A stretch of 64,000 nucleotides of DNA. It comes from Hymenobacter montanus (GTDB lineage: Bacteria > Bacteroidota > Bacteroidia > Cytophagales > Hymenobacteraceae). A program made the position numbers and the translations under genes. Location of the stretch: positions 1-64,000 of the forward strand of contig NZ_JACXAD010000007.1 in NCBI RefSeq assembly GCF_014699115.1. Direction: 5' to 3'. Each line of letters opens with the position of its first letter. Within the stretch, counting starts at the first letter, position 1. Shown piece by piece: positions 52,356 to 60,889 of this stretch. A model generated the notes under the pieces. That model searched no databases. It was not told the origin of the DNA and saw only the letters and a list, made by a program, of their open reading frames with translations.

Positions 52356-53225
52356 ATGATTCCTTCCTCCGAGCTTATTCTGAATCCTACCGGCAGCATC
52401 TATCACCTCAACTTGCTGCCCGACCACATTTCCGACACCATTCTCACCGTGGGCGACCCCGCCCGAGTCGAGCAGGTGAGCCGGCACTTCGACTCGGTGG
52501 AGTTTGAAACGGCGCACCGCGAGTTCGTGACGCACGTGGGCTACTACCACGGCAAGCGCCTCACGGTGCTGAGCACCGGCATGGGCACCGACAACATCGA
52601 CATCGTGATGAACGAGCTGGACGCGCTGGTGAATATCGACTTCATGGCCCGCACCGTGCGCCCGGCGGAGGAGCGCATCAGCTTGCGCATTATTCGGCTC
52701 GGCACCAGCGGCAGCCTGCAGGCCGACGTGCCCATCGGGGCGATGCTGGCCACTGAGCACGCGGTGGGCCTCGACAGCCTCATGCAGTTTTACCCACTGG
52801 TGGAAACTGGCCTCGAAACCGAAATCGCCACCGAGCTGCAGCAAACCCTCGGGCTGCCGTACGCGCCCTACGTGGTGCGGGGCTCCGACCTGTTACGGGA
52901 GCAGCTGGGAGTGGGCATGGTGATGGGCAACACGCTCACCTGCCCCGGCTTTTATGGGCCGCAGGGCCGCCGTCTGCGCCTCGACCTGCGCCAGCCCGAC
53001 TACATCTCCCGTCTTCAGAACTTCCGGCACCAGAGCGCGGAGGGTGTGTTTCGACTCAGTAATTTTGAGATGGAAACCGCCGGCTACTACGCCCTGGGCC
53101 GCCTGTTGGGCCACGAGGTGCTCTCGCTGAATGCCATCGTCGCCAACCGGGCTACCGGGGAATTCGCCGAAAATGCCCCCGCCGTGGTCGACGCCCTGAT
53201 TGAGCGCACCCTGCAACGCCTCTAA
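52356..53225 (+). CDS. Nucleoside phosphorylase, uridine phosphorylase-like (289 aa)
   Basis: PNP/UDP family 1 enzyme that phosphorolyses nucleosides in salvage. TVGDPARVEQVSRHFD, the phosphate-binding region STGMGTDNIDIVMNELDAL, LGTSGSLQADVPIG and the substrate-binding segment FEMETAGYYALGRLLGH are present. Bacteroidota members of this type are annotated as uridine phosphorylases; purine specificity cannot be excluded. Confidence 0.88.
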   Translation: MIPSSELILNPTGSIYHLNLLPDHISDTILTVGDPARVEQVSRHFDSVEFETAHREFVTHVGYYHGKRLTVLSTGMGTDNIDIVMNELDALVNIDFMARTVRPAEERISLRIIRLGTSGSLQADVPIGAMLATEHAVGLDSLMQFYPLVETGLETEIATELQQTLGLPYAPYVVRGSDLLREQLGVGMVMGNTLTCPGFYGPQGRRLRLDLRQPDYISRLQNFRHQSAEGVFRLSNFEMETAGYYALGRLLGHEVLSLNAIVANRATGEFAENAPAVVDALIERTLQRL

Positions 53226-53235
53226 GCCCGGCGCT

Positions 53236-53541
53236 TTAGTAGAAATCGAAGCCGAGCACGGCGCGCAGGGGCAGCGCGAGCCCCGACTTAAGTGTGAGGT
53301 GGTCGCCATCGGCCGCCCACACCGTGGTGGCTACGCGCTTGGCGGCACCATCGGCGGTCTGGAAATAGATTTCGAGCTTGCCGTGGTAGGCATTGCCGAG
53401 CGTTGTGGCGCGGTCGGCGTCGACGCGCCGCCGCTGCCGGGCCGCTTGGTCGGTCAGCACGTCGCCGGCAGCGAAGTGCATGCTGGCGAGCTCCTCTTTT
53501 TCAATAATTTCGACAGTTGTGGTGGGATGCGAGAAGTACAT
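53236..53541 (-). CDS. Hypothetical protein (101 aa)
   Basis: Not recognised. Mixed beta-strand protein (TTTVEIIEKEELASMHFAAG; GKLEIYFQTADGAAKRVATT; HLTLKSGLALPLRAVLGFDF) with no signal or membrane segment. GC content like the backbone, so probably a conserved lineage-specific gene. Its stop lies 10 bp from that of the convergent phosphorylase gene. Confidence 0.65.
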   Translation of the reverse strand: MYFSHPTTTVEIIEKEELASMHFAAGDVLTDQAARQRRRVDADRATTLGNAYHGKLEIYFQTADGAAKRVATTVWAADGDHLTLKSGLALPLRAVLGFDFY

Positions 53542-53649
53542 GGGGAAGTGTGATTAAATAAAGAGCCTGAAAAATAATAAAGAACTCAGTTGGTTACTGT
53601 TTCAGGCGTTAAGGTAATCACTTTAATCGGATTTTTCAATGAAAGCTGA

Positions 53650-54663
53650 TTAGGGTAGCTGCGCTAAAAAGGCCATGGTGTCTACCCGGTCGGCGTATTC
53701 GTCGACGGCCGGCGACTGCGCCCGGCCAAAGGGCTGGCTGCCCGCAAAGCGACCCCCGGCCGAAACCACGCACTGCGTTTGCGCGGCAATGTCCGTGAGC
53801 TGGTCGACGAGCTCGATTTCGCTGGCGTACTCGGCATAAAACACCATCGAGATAGGGGATACCAGGGCAGTGCTGGGCCGAACAAGCAAGAAGCCATTGT
53901 CGAAGTGGGGCTCGCCGTTGACCAACAAGATGCTCTTGTTGTAATCGTAGTTGTTATTGTATTTGTGATGGTTGAGCACCCCCTCGCAGGTTTGCAGGGC
54001 GTCGAGCAAAGGCACGAAGTCGTAGCCCGTGGGCACGAACAGCTTGCTCACGTTACGGCAGCCCAAGCCGTAGTACTGGAAGATATCCGGGCCCAGCCGG
54101 GCCAGCTCGCCCGGGGTTTCCTGGCCCGTGAGCACGGCCACGCTGGTGCGATTGCGCCGGATGAGGTGCGGCTTCTTGCCGAAGTAGAATTCGAAGTAGC
54201 GGGCCGTGTTGTCCGAGCCCGTGGCAATGAAGGCGTCAGCCGCGTTCAACCGGGGCAGCACCTGAATGAAATCGGCGAAGCGCGGCTCCAGGCGGGTGAG
54301 CTCTTCGATCACCCAGGTCATCGACACGGTGTCGTCGGCACTGAGCTTGGCCAGCAGCTTATGCCCGCTCAGCAGCACGCACAGCAAGTCGTGGAAACCC
54401 ACCAGGGGAATGTTGCCGGCCATGACCACGCCAACCTGGCGCACGGTGGTGGGTTCGGGAGGGTAACGGGCGGCCCAGTGGCGCAGCGGCTCTTCGGCCA
54501 GCAGGTGCGCGATGCCGGTTACGGCGGCCTGCACGTTGGGCTCGTCGAACCAGCCGTTCTGGCTGCGGGCCCGGGCCGCCAGGCGGGTAAGCTCGTCGGG
54601 GGAAATGGTAGTCAGGCGCTGCCCGAGGGCGACGAAAGCAGCTAAACGTTCGGAGTGATTCAT
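53650..54663 (-). CDS. Acyl-CoA reductase-like (LuxC family) protein (337 aa)
   Basis: The family of long-chain acyl-CoA/aldehyde reductases is suggested by VVMAGNIPLVGFHDLLCVLL, SGHKLLAKLSADDTVSMTWV, IATGSDNTARYFEFYFG, a candidate catalytic Cys in YYGLGCRNVSKLFVP, and IRRNRTSVAVLTGQE. In Bacteroidota this gene is typically found divergent from a ferredoxin gene, as here, so the two may work together. Substrate unknown. Confidence 0.83.
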   Translation of the reverse strand: MNHSERLAAFVALGQRLTTISPDELTRLAARARSQNGWFDEPNVQAAVTGIAHLLAEEPLRHWAARYPPEPTTVRQVGVVMAGNIPLVGFHDLLCVLLSGHKLLAKLSADDTVSMTWVIEELTRLEPRFADFIQVLPRLNAADAFIATGSDNTARYFEFYFGKKPHLIRRNRTSVAVLTGQETPGELARLGPDIFQYYGLGCRNVSKLFVPTGYDFVPLLDALQTCEGVLNHHKYNNNYDYNKSILLVNGEPHFDNGFLLVRPSTALVSPISMVFYAEYASEIELVDQLTDIAAQTQCVVSAGGRFAGSQPFGRAQSPAVDEYADRVDTMAFLAQLP

Positions 54664-54757
54664 GAGTAAGGAAGACGCCGGGCCCTCACAGACGGGCCAC
54701 GGCGGACAAATACGGGGCGAAATCGAGTAAAACCATGTAAACCCGGCCGCTGTTGGT

Positions 54758-54765
54758 TAATTTTG
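54758..54765 (+). promoter_or_regulatory. -7 box TAATTTTG for the ferredoxin gene
   Basis: TAnnTTTG match 92 nt before ATG 54857, in the divergent intergenic region. Confidence 0.4.
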
Positions 54766-54856
54766 TACCCCCAAAGAACGGCGCGGGACCGGCATTTTAC
54801 GTAAAGCTGTCCCGTTACACTTTGGTTTCCCTTTAACCCCTGACCCCCGACGCCCC

Positions 54857-55207
54857 ATGGCCATCATGATAACCGACGAGTGCATCAACTGCGGTGCCTG
54901 CGAGCCGGAATGCCCCAACAACGCCATCTACGAAGGCGGCGCCCAGTGGCGCTGGGCCGATGGCACCACCCTGAAAGAGGTAAAGGTCGCCGACGGCACC
55001 GTGGTAAGCGGCACCGCCCCCCAGGCCCCCGTGTCGGACGAGTACTACTATATCGTATCGGACAAGTGCACGGAGTGCGTGGGCTTCCACGAAGAGCCGC
55101 AGTGCGCCGCCGTCTGTCCCGTCGACTGCTGCGTGGACGACCCCGACTACCGCGAAACCCGCGAGCGACTGCTCGAGAAGAAGGAGTGGCTGCACATTGC
55201 CGCCTAG
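54857..55207 (+). CDS. 4Fe-4S dicluster ferredoxin (116 aa)
   Basis: Small electron carrier with two [4Fe-4S] sites: Cys 9, 12, 15, 19 ([11 protein letters not shown]) and Cys 71, 74, 83, 87 with a further Cys 91 ([21 protein letters not shown]). The insertion between the second and third Cys of the latter motif is typical of the YfhL-like/alternative type. Divergent from the acyl-CoA reductase-like gene, a plausible partner. A perfect terminator follows. Confidence 0.94.
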   Translation: MAIMITDECINCGACEPECPNNAIYEGGAQWRWADGTTLKEVKVADGTVVSGTAPQAPVSDEYYYIVSDKCTECVGFHEEPQCAAVCPVDCCVDDPDYRETRERLLEKKEWLHIAA

Positions 55208-55224
55208 GCTTTCGACTTTCATCG

Positions 55225-55259
55225 AAAAAGGCCGCTTCTCCAGCAGAAGCGGCCTTTTT
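55225..55259 (+). terminator. Terminator after the ferredoxin gene
   Basis: A 15-bp perfect stem (55225-55239 with 55245-55259) ending in T5, 17 bp after the stop. Similar GGCCGCTTCT stems occur at 3616 and 20945. Confidence 0.93.
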
Positions 55260-55422
55260 GCTTTCCAGCCGCTCCCTCTTCTAAGTAAAAAAGCCCGGAG
55301 CACTTTTCCCGGATCGTAGCTCGGCGAGCAACATTTGCCTTACGCCTGCTGACAATAGCGGGCGGCTACTTCGTGATCCTAAAGCGCGACGGATCATTTT
55401 CTCGGCCCCGGCTTCTAATGCC

Positions 55423-55430
55423 TATTTTTG
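55423..55430 (+). promoter_or_regulatory. -7 box TATTTTTG for valS
   Basis: TAnnTTTG match 27 nt before ATG 55458, with a TTTT at 55397-55400 as possible -33 box (22-nt spacing). Confidence 0.5.
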
Positions 55431-55457
55431 CCCTTTCCGCTTCTTGTTACCTTTTCT

Positions 55458-58196
55458 ATGTCTCTCGCCACCACCTATTCGCCCACCGACGTTGAAGCCA
55501 AATGGTACCAGCGTTGGCAGGAACAAGGCTTTTTCAAAGCCTCCGCCAATCCCAAAAAGACGCCTTACACGGTCGTTATTCCGCCCCCGAACGTGACGGG
55601 CGTGCTCCATATGGGGCACATGCTGAACAATACCATTCAGGACGTGCTGGTGCGCCGCGCCCGCATGCAGGGCAAGGAAGCCTGCTGGGTGCCTGGCACC
55701 GACCACGCCAGCATCGCTACCGAGGCCAAAGTGGTGGCCCTGCTCAAGGAGCAGGGCATTGAAAAGCGCGACCTTACCCGCGAGCAGTTTCTCACCCACG
55801 CCTTCGAGTGGAAGGAGAAGTACGGCGGCATCATCCTCGACCAGCTCAAGCAGCTCGGCGCATCCTGCGACTGGGACCGGACGCGCTTCACCATGGAGCC
55901 TGACCTCACCGAAGCCGTATTGCGGGTATTCGTCGACTTGTACAAGAAGGGCCTGATTTACCGCGGCGTACGCATGGTAAACTGGGACCCGGAAAGCCGC
56001 ACCGCCATCTCGGATGAGGAGGTAATTGCCAAGGATGTGCAGGCCAAAATGTACTATCTGCGGTATGAGATTGTAGCGCCGGGAGCTGAGAACTCAGAAT
56101 TTAGAACTCAGAACTTAGAGCCCAGAGCCGAGAACTCAGAGCTTGGAGCTGTAGACGAATTAAATCAAGGGTCTAAGCTCTCAGCTCTAGGTTCTAAGTT
56201 CTTAACAGTGGCAACCTCGCGGCCCGAAACGATTATGGCCGACGTGGCCGTGGCCGTGAACCCGAACGACCCGCGCTACGCTCACCTGGCGGGGGCCACC
56301 GTGCGCATCCCGTTGCTGGGGCGAGAAATTCCGGTGATTTTCGACGAGTACGTATCCACCGATTTTGGGACGGGTGCCCTGAAGGTGACGCCCGCCCACG
56401 ACCTGAACGACTACGAGCTGGGCGTCAAGCACAACCTGCCCGTTATCGACATCCTGGCCGACGACGGCACGCTCAACGAAAAAGCCGTGCTCTACGTGGG
56501 CCAGGACCGGTTTGCCGCGCGCAAGCAGATTGCCAAAGACTTGCAGGAGGCCGGCTTGCTCGAGAAGGTTGAGGAGTACGCCAGCATCGTCCAGACCTCG
56601 GAGCGCACCAAAGCCGTGATCGAGCCCAAGCTGAGCCTACAGTGGTTCCTGAAAATGGAGCACCTCGCCCGGCCCGCCCTCGAAGTGGTCGAAAACGACA
56701 CGGTTCGCTTGCACCCGCCCAAGTTCAAGAACATGTACCGGGCCTGGATGGAAAACGTGCGCGACTGGTGTATTTCGCGCCAGCTCTGGTGGGGCCAGCA
56801 AATACCGGCCTACTACCTGCCCGACGGTAGCTTCGTGGTAGCCCTCACCGCCGAGGCAGCCCTGGCGGAGGCCCGCGTCCAAAGCGCTAACCCCAACCTG
56901 CAGCTCAGCGACCTGCGCCAGGACGAGGACGTGCTCGATACGTGGTTTTCGTCGTGGCTGTGGCCGATTTCGGTATTCGATGGCTTCAAGGACCCCGACA
57001 ACGCGGACATCAACTATTTCTACCCCACCAACGACCTGGTGACGGGCCCGGACATTCTGTTTTTTTGGGTGGCCCGCATGATCATGGCTGGTTTGGAGTA
57101 CCGCCGCGAAGTGCCGTTCAAAGAGGTTTACCTCACCGGCATCGTGCGCGATTCGCTGGGCCGCAAGATGAGTAAGCAGCTGGGTAACTCGCCTGACCCC
57201 CTGGATCTCATCGCCCAGTACGGCGCCGATGGCGTGCGGACGGGCATGCTGTTTTCGGCCCCCGCCGGCAACGATTTGCTCTTTGACGTCAAACTGGTGG
57301 AGCAGGGCCGCAACTTCTCCAACAAACTCTGGAATGCCTTCCGCCTGGTGAAAGGCTGGGAGGTGGACGCCGCCTTGCCTTTTGCGAATGAAAAGCCCGT
57401 GGCCTGGTTCAACGCCCGGCTGCAAGCGGCCATCGCGGAGCTCGACGACCATTTCGAGAAGTTTCGGATGAGCGACGCCTTGATGACGGTATATAAGCTG
57501 GTGTGGGACGACTTCTGCGCCTTGTACCTGGAAATGGTGAAGCCCGCCTACCAGCACCCCATCGACGCCGAAACCCTGCGCCACACCACCGCCTACCTCG
57601 AAACCCTGCTCAAGCTGCTGCACCCGTTCATGCCCTTCATCACCGAAGAGCTGTGGCACGAGCTGGCCGAGCGCGCCGAGCGCGACTACGTGTGCGTAGC
57701 GCCCTGGCCCCAAGCCACTGCTCCCCCCGACGCCACCCGCCTGCTGGCCGATATGGACCGCGTGCTGGCCGTGGTGGCCGGCATCCGGACCGTGCGCAAC
57801 CAGAAAAATATCGGCCCTAACAAGCCGCTGGCTTTGGTCGCCAAAACCGAGGATCCCGCGCTGCTGGCCCGCTACGAGGGCATTATCCGCAAGCTGGGCG
57901 GCATTTCGGAATTGACCTTTGCCGAGGCCGGCACCGCCGCATCCGTCAGCTTCGTATTGGGCGGCAGCGAGTTTTTTATTCCACTCGAAGGCCACATCGA
58001 CCTGGCCGCCGAGCGCGTCCGCCTGGAAAAAGAGCTGGAATACGCTCAGGGCTTCCGCGAATCGGTGCAGAAAAAACTTGGAAACGAGAAGTTTGCGCAA
58101 AATGCCAAGCCCGACGTGCTGGAGCGCGAGCGGCAAAAGCTAGCCGATGCCGAAGCCCGCATTGCCGCGCTGGAGCAGGCTATTAAAGCATTGTAG
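55458..58196 (+). CDS. valS: Valyl-tRNA synthetase, with an in-frame repeat insertion
   Basis: Class I synthetase charging tRNA-Val (912 aa). HMGH (51-54) is the HIGH motif and KMSKQ (570-574) the KMSKS motif. The editing domain begins TVATSRPETIM; the anticodon-binding domain and C-terminal coiled coil (ERVRLEKELEYAQGF) are present. Residues about 210-247, between YYLRYEIVAPG and KFLTVATSRPET, are extra and are encoded by heptad repeat element I; without them the length would match the usual 870-880 aa. The frame stays open, so the protein is probably made. ATG 55458 chosen over an upstream in-frame ATG. Confidence 0.95.
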   Translation: MSLATTYSPTDVEAKWYQRWQEQGFFKASANPKKTPYTVVIPPPNVTGVLHMGHMLNNTIQDVLVRRARMQGKEACWVPGTDHASIATEAKVVALLKEQGIEKRDLTREQFLTHAFEWKEKYGGIILDQLKQLGASCDWDRTRFTMEPDLTEAVLRVFVDLYKKGLIYRGVRMVNWDPESRTAISDEEVIAKDVQAKMYYLRYEIVAPGAENSEFRTQNLEPRAENSELGAVDELNQGSKLSALGSKFLTVATSRPETIMADVAVAVNPNDPRYAHLAGATVRIPLLGREIPVIFDEYVSTDFGTGALKVTPAHDLNDYELGVKHNLPVIDILADDGTLNEKAVLYVGQDRFAARKQIAKDLQEAGLLEKVEEYASIVQTSERTKAVIEPKLSLQWFLKMEHLARPALEVVENDTVRLHPPKFKNMYRAWMENVRDWCISRQLWWGQQIPAYYLPDGSFVVALTAEAALAEARVQSANPNLQLSDLRQDEDVLDTWFSSWLWPISVFDGFKDPDNADINYFYPTNDLVTGPDILFFWVARMIMAGLEYRREVPFKEVYLTGIVRDSLGRKMSKQLGNSPDPLDLIAQYGADGVRTGMLFSAPAGNDLLFDVKLVEQGRNFSNKLWNAFRLVKGWEVDAALPFANEKPVAWFNARLQAAIAELDDHFEKFRMSDALMTVYKLVWDDFCALYLEMVKPAYQHPIDAETLRHTTAYLETLLKLLHPFMPFITEELWHELAERAERDYVCVAPWPQATAPPDATRLLADMDRVLAVVAGIRTVRNQKNIGPNKPLALVAKTEDPALLARYEGIIRKLGGISELTFAEAGTAASVSFVLGGSEFFIPLEGHIDLAAERVRLEKELEYAQGFRESVQKKLGNEKFAQNAKPDVLERERQKLADAEARIAALEQAIKAL
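56085..56198 (+). repeat. Heptad element I inside valS (AGAACTT/AGAGCTT core)
   Basis: A left arm of nine 7-bp units (AGAACTC, AGAATTT, AGAGCCC and so on) at about 56091-56150 and an inverted right arm of five units (AGAACTT, AGAACCT, AGAGCTG, AGAGCTT, AGACCC read on the minus strand) flank a 12-bp centre. The total of about 114 bp is a multiple of three and has no stop in the valS frame. The same family occurs at 31651 and 63497. Confidence 0.85.
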
Positions 58197-58208
58197 CCGG
58201 GTACTCTA

Positions 58209-58257
58209 AAAAGCCAAAGAGCCGCTTTCTATATCAGGGAGCGGCTCTTTGGCTTTT
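58209..58257 (+). terminator. Terminator after valS
   Basis: An 18-bp stem (58209-58226 with 58240-58257) containing GCCAAAGAGCCGCT, with A and T runs at its base, begins 12 bp after the valS stop. Confidence 0.9.
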
Positions 58258-58280
58258 AGATCTTGTTGGTCCATATCTCT

Positions 58281-58342
58281 GCCGTCTGGCTCCCCTCTCC
58301 CGCGGCTTCGCGCATGAAACGAACCGGGGCTGGGGGTGAGGC
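58281..58342 (-). repeat. Dispersed GC-rich intergenic repeat, copy 3 (reverse)
   Basis: On the minus strand it reads CCTCACCCCCAGCCCC, TTTCATGCGCGAAGCCGC, GGGAGAGGGGAGCCAGACG, closely matching copy 2 at 28037. It lies between the valS terminator and the stop of the small gene at 58362. Confidence 0.75.
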
Positions 58343-58361
58343 CCCCGGCGCCAAGCCGGGG

Positions 58362-58559
58362 TTACTGCGGTACGCCGCCCGGCTGCTTCTTCTGCAGCGG
58401 AGCTAGCTGGTTCTGGAGCTGGAAAGTGACTTTCTCACAGTCCGTGAAGCGTTTTTCAGCGAATTCCAGGGCCTTTTGGGTGGCAGTAAGCTGCTGGTAT
58501 AAGTAGCCGATGAGGCCCAGGGCCAACACCAGCGCTCCGAGGAAGATCAGGTTTTTCAT
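58362..58559 (-). CDS. Small membrane-anchored coiled-coil protein (65 aa)
   Basis: One N-terminal membrane helix (about 4-22, FLGALVLALGLIGYLYQQL) is followed by a helical coiled region (TATQKALEFAEKRFTDCEKV) and a Pro/Gly end. No family recognised. Similar small anchored proteins occur in Bacteroidota but nothing indicates a function. Its upstream side abuts the long palindrome at 58581. Confidence 0.55.
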   Translation of the reverse strand: MKNLIFLGALVLALGLIGYLYQQLTATQKALEFAEKRFTDCEKVTFQLQNQLAPLQKKQPGGVPQ

Positions 58560-58580
58560 GGGTTAACTAAGGCAGTTTGG

Positions 58581-58680
58581 AGCGCAAGGTTTCGCGAAGT
58601 GAACAAGGAAGTCTCGCGAAGTTGATGTTCGAACATCAACTTCGCGAGACTTCCTTGTTCACTTCGCGGACCTTTGCGCT
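58581..58680. repeat. Long perfect palindrome downstream of the E2 gene
   Basis: 58593-58668 is a perfect 76-bp palindrome centred on TTCGAA (58630/58631); pairing extends with small mismatches to 58581-58680. Each arm holds two CGCGAAGT motifs. The outer edge touches the E2 stop codon (58679-58681). It could form a cruciform or an RNA hairpin of nearly 40 bp, and may stabilise or terminate the E2 transcript. Confidence 0.9.
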
Positions 58681-60079
58681 AAACGGTGGTGTTCGGGTCG
58701 AATTGCTCCAGGTAGTCGGCCACTTTGCGAACGAACATGCCGCCGAGCGAGCCGTCGACTACGCGGTGGTCGTAGCTGTGGGAGAGGAACATGAAGTGGC
58801 GCACGCCAATGAGGTCACCCTGCGGGGTTTCGATCACGGCCGGCTTCTTCTTGATGGCGCCCACGGCCATAATGGCCACCTGCGGCTGCATGATGATGGG
58901 TGTTCCCATCACGTTGCCAAACGAGCCCACGTTGCTGAGCGTGTAAGTGCCACCTTCTAGGTCCTCGGGCTTGAGCTTGTTCTGCCGGGCCCGGTTGGCT
59001 AAGTCATTGACGCGCTTGCTCAAGCCATTCAGGTTAAGCTGGTCGGCGTTGTGGATAACCGGCACAATGAGGTTGCCACTGGGTAAGGCCACGGCCACGC
59101 CAATGTTGATGTCGCGCTTCTTGATGATGTAGTCGCCGTCAATCGAGACGTTAATCAGCGGGAAGTCCTGGATGGCCCGGGCCACGGCCTGAATGAAGAT
59201 GGTGGTGAAGGTCAGGTTTTCGCCTTCGCGCTTTTTGTAAGCGTCTTTGTGCTTGTTGCGCCAGTTCACCAGCTCGGTCACGTCGGCTTCTACGAAGCTG
59301 GTGACGTGCGGCGAAATGCGCTTCGAGTCCACCATGCGTTGCGCAATCATCTTGCGCATGCGGTCCATCTCAATCAGCTCCTGGCCGCCGCTCACGCTGG
59401 GCGCCGGCTTGGATACCGCAACTGGTTGCGGACTGCTGACGGCTGGTTTTTCGGGCTGCGCGGCTTGCGGCTGCGGAGCGGGGGCGGCCGGGGTAGAAAC
59501 GGGCGCCGCCGCGGTTGGTACCAGCGGCGGCTTGCCATTGGCCACGTAGTCGAGGATGTCTTTTTTGGTGACGCGGCCTTCCTTGCCCGTGCCGGGCAGG
59601 TATTCCAGGTCCGTCATGCTCACGCCTTCTTCCCGGGCAATGCTCAGCACCAGGGGCGAGAGGAAACGGCCGGGTTGGTGCACGGCACCTGCGGCCGGGG
59701 CGGCTTGCTGGGCGTCCTGCGGAGAGCCGGCTTCGGGCAGATAGGGTACCTCGGCCACGCCCGCATCCGGTACTGCCCGGCCATTGCCGGCGGGAGTAGC
59801 GGCCGGGGAAGCCGATGCCCCGGCTGGCGCGGCGGCCGTATCGGTTTCCACCACGGCAATGGGGGCGCCCACGGCCACGACCTGGCCTTCCTGCACCAGA
59901 ATTTCCCGCAACACGCCCGCGTGGATGGCTGGCACTTCGGTATCGACTTTGTCGGTGGCTACTTCCAGCACCGATTCGTCCTGCTCAATCGTGTCGCCGA
60001 CTTGCTTGAGCCATTTCAGGACGGTGCCTTCCATGATGCTTTCGCCCATTTTGGGCATCGTCATTTCCACTCGTGCCAT
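58679..60079 (-). CDS. Dihydrolipoamide acyltransferase (E2) of a 2-oxo acid dehydrogenase
   Basis: 466-aa E2 component. Lipoyl domain (1-80) with lipoylated Lys 44 (EVATDKVDTEV), Ala/Pro linker, peripheral-subunit-binding domain (139-180: FLSPLVLSIAREEG...GKEGRVTKKDIL), second linker, and the catalytic domain with SHSYDHRVVDGSLGG near the C-terminus (active-site His/Asp). Domain order and TMPKMGESIMEGTVLKWLK fit branched-chain or 2-oxoglutarate-type E2s. No E1 or E3 gene is adjacent. A TACCTTTG box lies upstream. Confidence 0.93.
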   Translation of the reverse strand: MARVEMTMPKMGESIMEGTVLKWLKQVGDTIEQDESVLEVATDKVDTEVPAIHAGVLREILVQEGQVVAVGAPIAVVETDTAAAPAGASASPAATPAGNGRAVPDAGVAEVPYLPEAGSPQDAQQAAPAAGAVHQPGRFLSPLVLSIAREEGVSMTDLEYLPGTGKEGRVTKKDILDYVANGKPPLVPTAAAPVSTPAAPAPQPQAAQPEKPAVSSPQPVAVSKPAPSVSGGQELIEMDRMRKMIAQRMVDSKRISPHVTSFVEADVTELVNWRNKHKDAYKKREGENLTFTTIFIQAVARAIQDFPLINVSIDGDYIIKKRDINIGVAVALPSGNLIVPVIHNADQLNLNGLSKRVNDLANRARQNKLKPEDLEGGTYTLSNVGSFGNVMGTPIIMQPQVAIMAVGAIKKKPAVIETPQGDLIGVRHFMFLSHSYDHRVVDGSLGGMFVRKVADYLEQFDPNTTV

Positions 60080-60131
60080 ATTTAATAGGAGGGTATTGGG
60101 GGAATTAGGGTGGGATGGGAATTTGCAGGAG

Positions 60132-60139
60132 CAAAGGTA
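60132..60139 (-). promoter_or_regulatory. -7 box TACCTTTG for the E2 gene
   Basis: Minus-strand TAnnTTTG match 52 nt upstream of ATG 60079. Confidence 0.45.
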
Positions 60140-60196
60140 GCCAGAAAGGCGAACGCCCCCGGCGCACGGAGCAGCGGGAGCGTTCGACGGTTGGCT

Positions 60197-60811
60197 TTAT
60201 GCGTCGGCAAGCCGGAGTGGCGGCAGGTCGACGTCTTCGTAAATGGCGGTCAAGGGGAGCCGCAACGGGAATGGAATGAGCAGTAAAACGTCGTCTGGCT
60301 GGCGTAGGGTCGTCAGCTCCCAGGTGCCGTGGCCCGTTCGGACAAAGCTTTCTACTAACACGCGGTTCTGCGAAACCAGCACGTATTGTTGTAATTCAAG
60401 CAGGCGCTGGTACTGCTGAAATTTCCAGCCTCGGTCCCGGCCTTCGGTGCTGCCCGACAGTACTTCAATAATCAGCACGGGGTGGCGGACGGTGCGGGTT
60501 TCGGCCCGGTCGGCGGGGTGGCAGGTCACCAGCACATCGGGGTAAGTAAAAAAGTCCTCGATGGTGAGGCGTACATTCTCATCGAATACCCGGCAACCGC
60601 TGCCGCGCAGACCTTGGCGCAAGGCCATCACGCAGTTCTGCTTGAGCGTGTTATGGGTGAACGTAGCCCCGGCCATTGCCTCGGGCCCGAAGCCATCGAG
60701 CGGAAAAATCTCGCCCTGGTAGTACTCGTGTCGGATGTCGGACTGCTCCTCCAGGGCGAAGTATTCTTCGACCGTGTAGCGGCGCTGGTAAATGGAGTCG
60801 TCCGGGTGCAT
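60197..60811 (-). CDS. Uma2 family (DUF820) endonuclease-like protein (204 aa)
   Basis: Restriction-endonuclease-fold protein of the Uma2/DUF820 family. YTVEEYFALEE, EYYQGEIFPLDG, the PD at 91-92 in FFTYPDVLV and LIIEVLSGSTEGRDRGWKFQ with Glu 116 and Lys 130 give the PD-(D/E)xK pattern. Many such genes are present in some bacteria; function is unproven. A TACCTTTG box lies at 60834. No partner gene is evident. Confidence 0.88.
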   Translation of the reverse strand: MHPDDSIYQRRYTVEEYFALEEQSDIRHEYYQGEIFPLDGFGPEAMAGATFTHNTLKQNCVMALRQGLRGSGCRVFDENVRLTIEDFFTYPDVLVTCHPADRAETRTVRHPVLIIEVLSGSTEGRDRGWKFQQYQRLLELQQYVLVSQNRVLVESFVRTGHGTWELTTLRQPDDVLLLIPFPLRLPLTAIYEDVDLPPLRLADA

Positions 60812-60833
60812 AGAGCCAGAGTTTAAGGCGGGG

Positions 60834-60841
60834 CAAAGGTA
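60834..60841 (-). promoter_or_regulatory. -7 box TACCTTTG for the Uma2 gene
   Basis: Minus-strand TAnnTTTG match 22 nt upstream of the Uma2 ATG at 60811. Confidence 0.5.
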
Positions 60842-60889
60842 GCCAGAATCCGAACGCCTCTTCCGTGTGGGGTGGGGCAGCTTCAGAGG

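Noticed and set aside
56637..58136. 499-codon open frame antisense to valS
   Set aside because: GC-rich genes give long antisense frames; valS on the other strand has all synthetase motifs, and the antisense product shows no domain.
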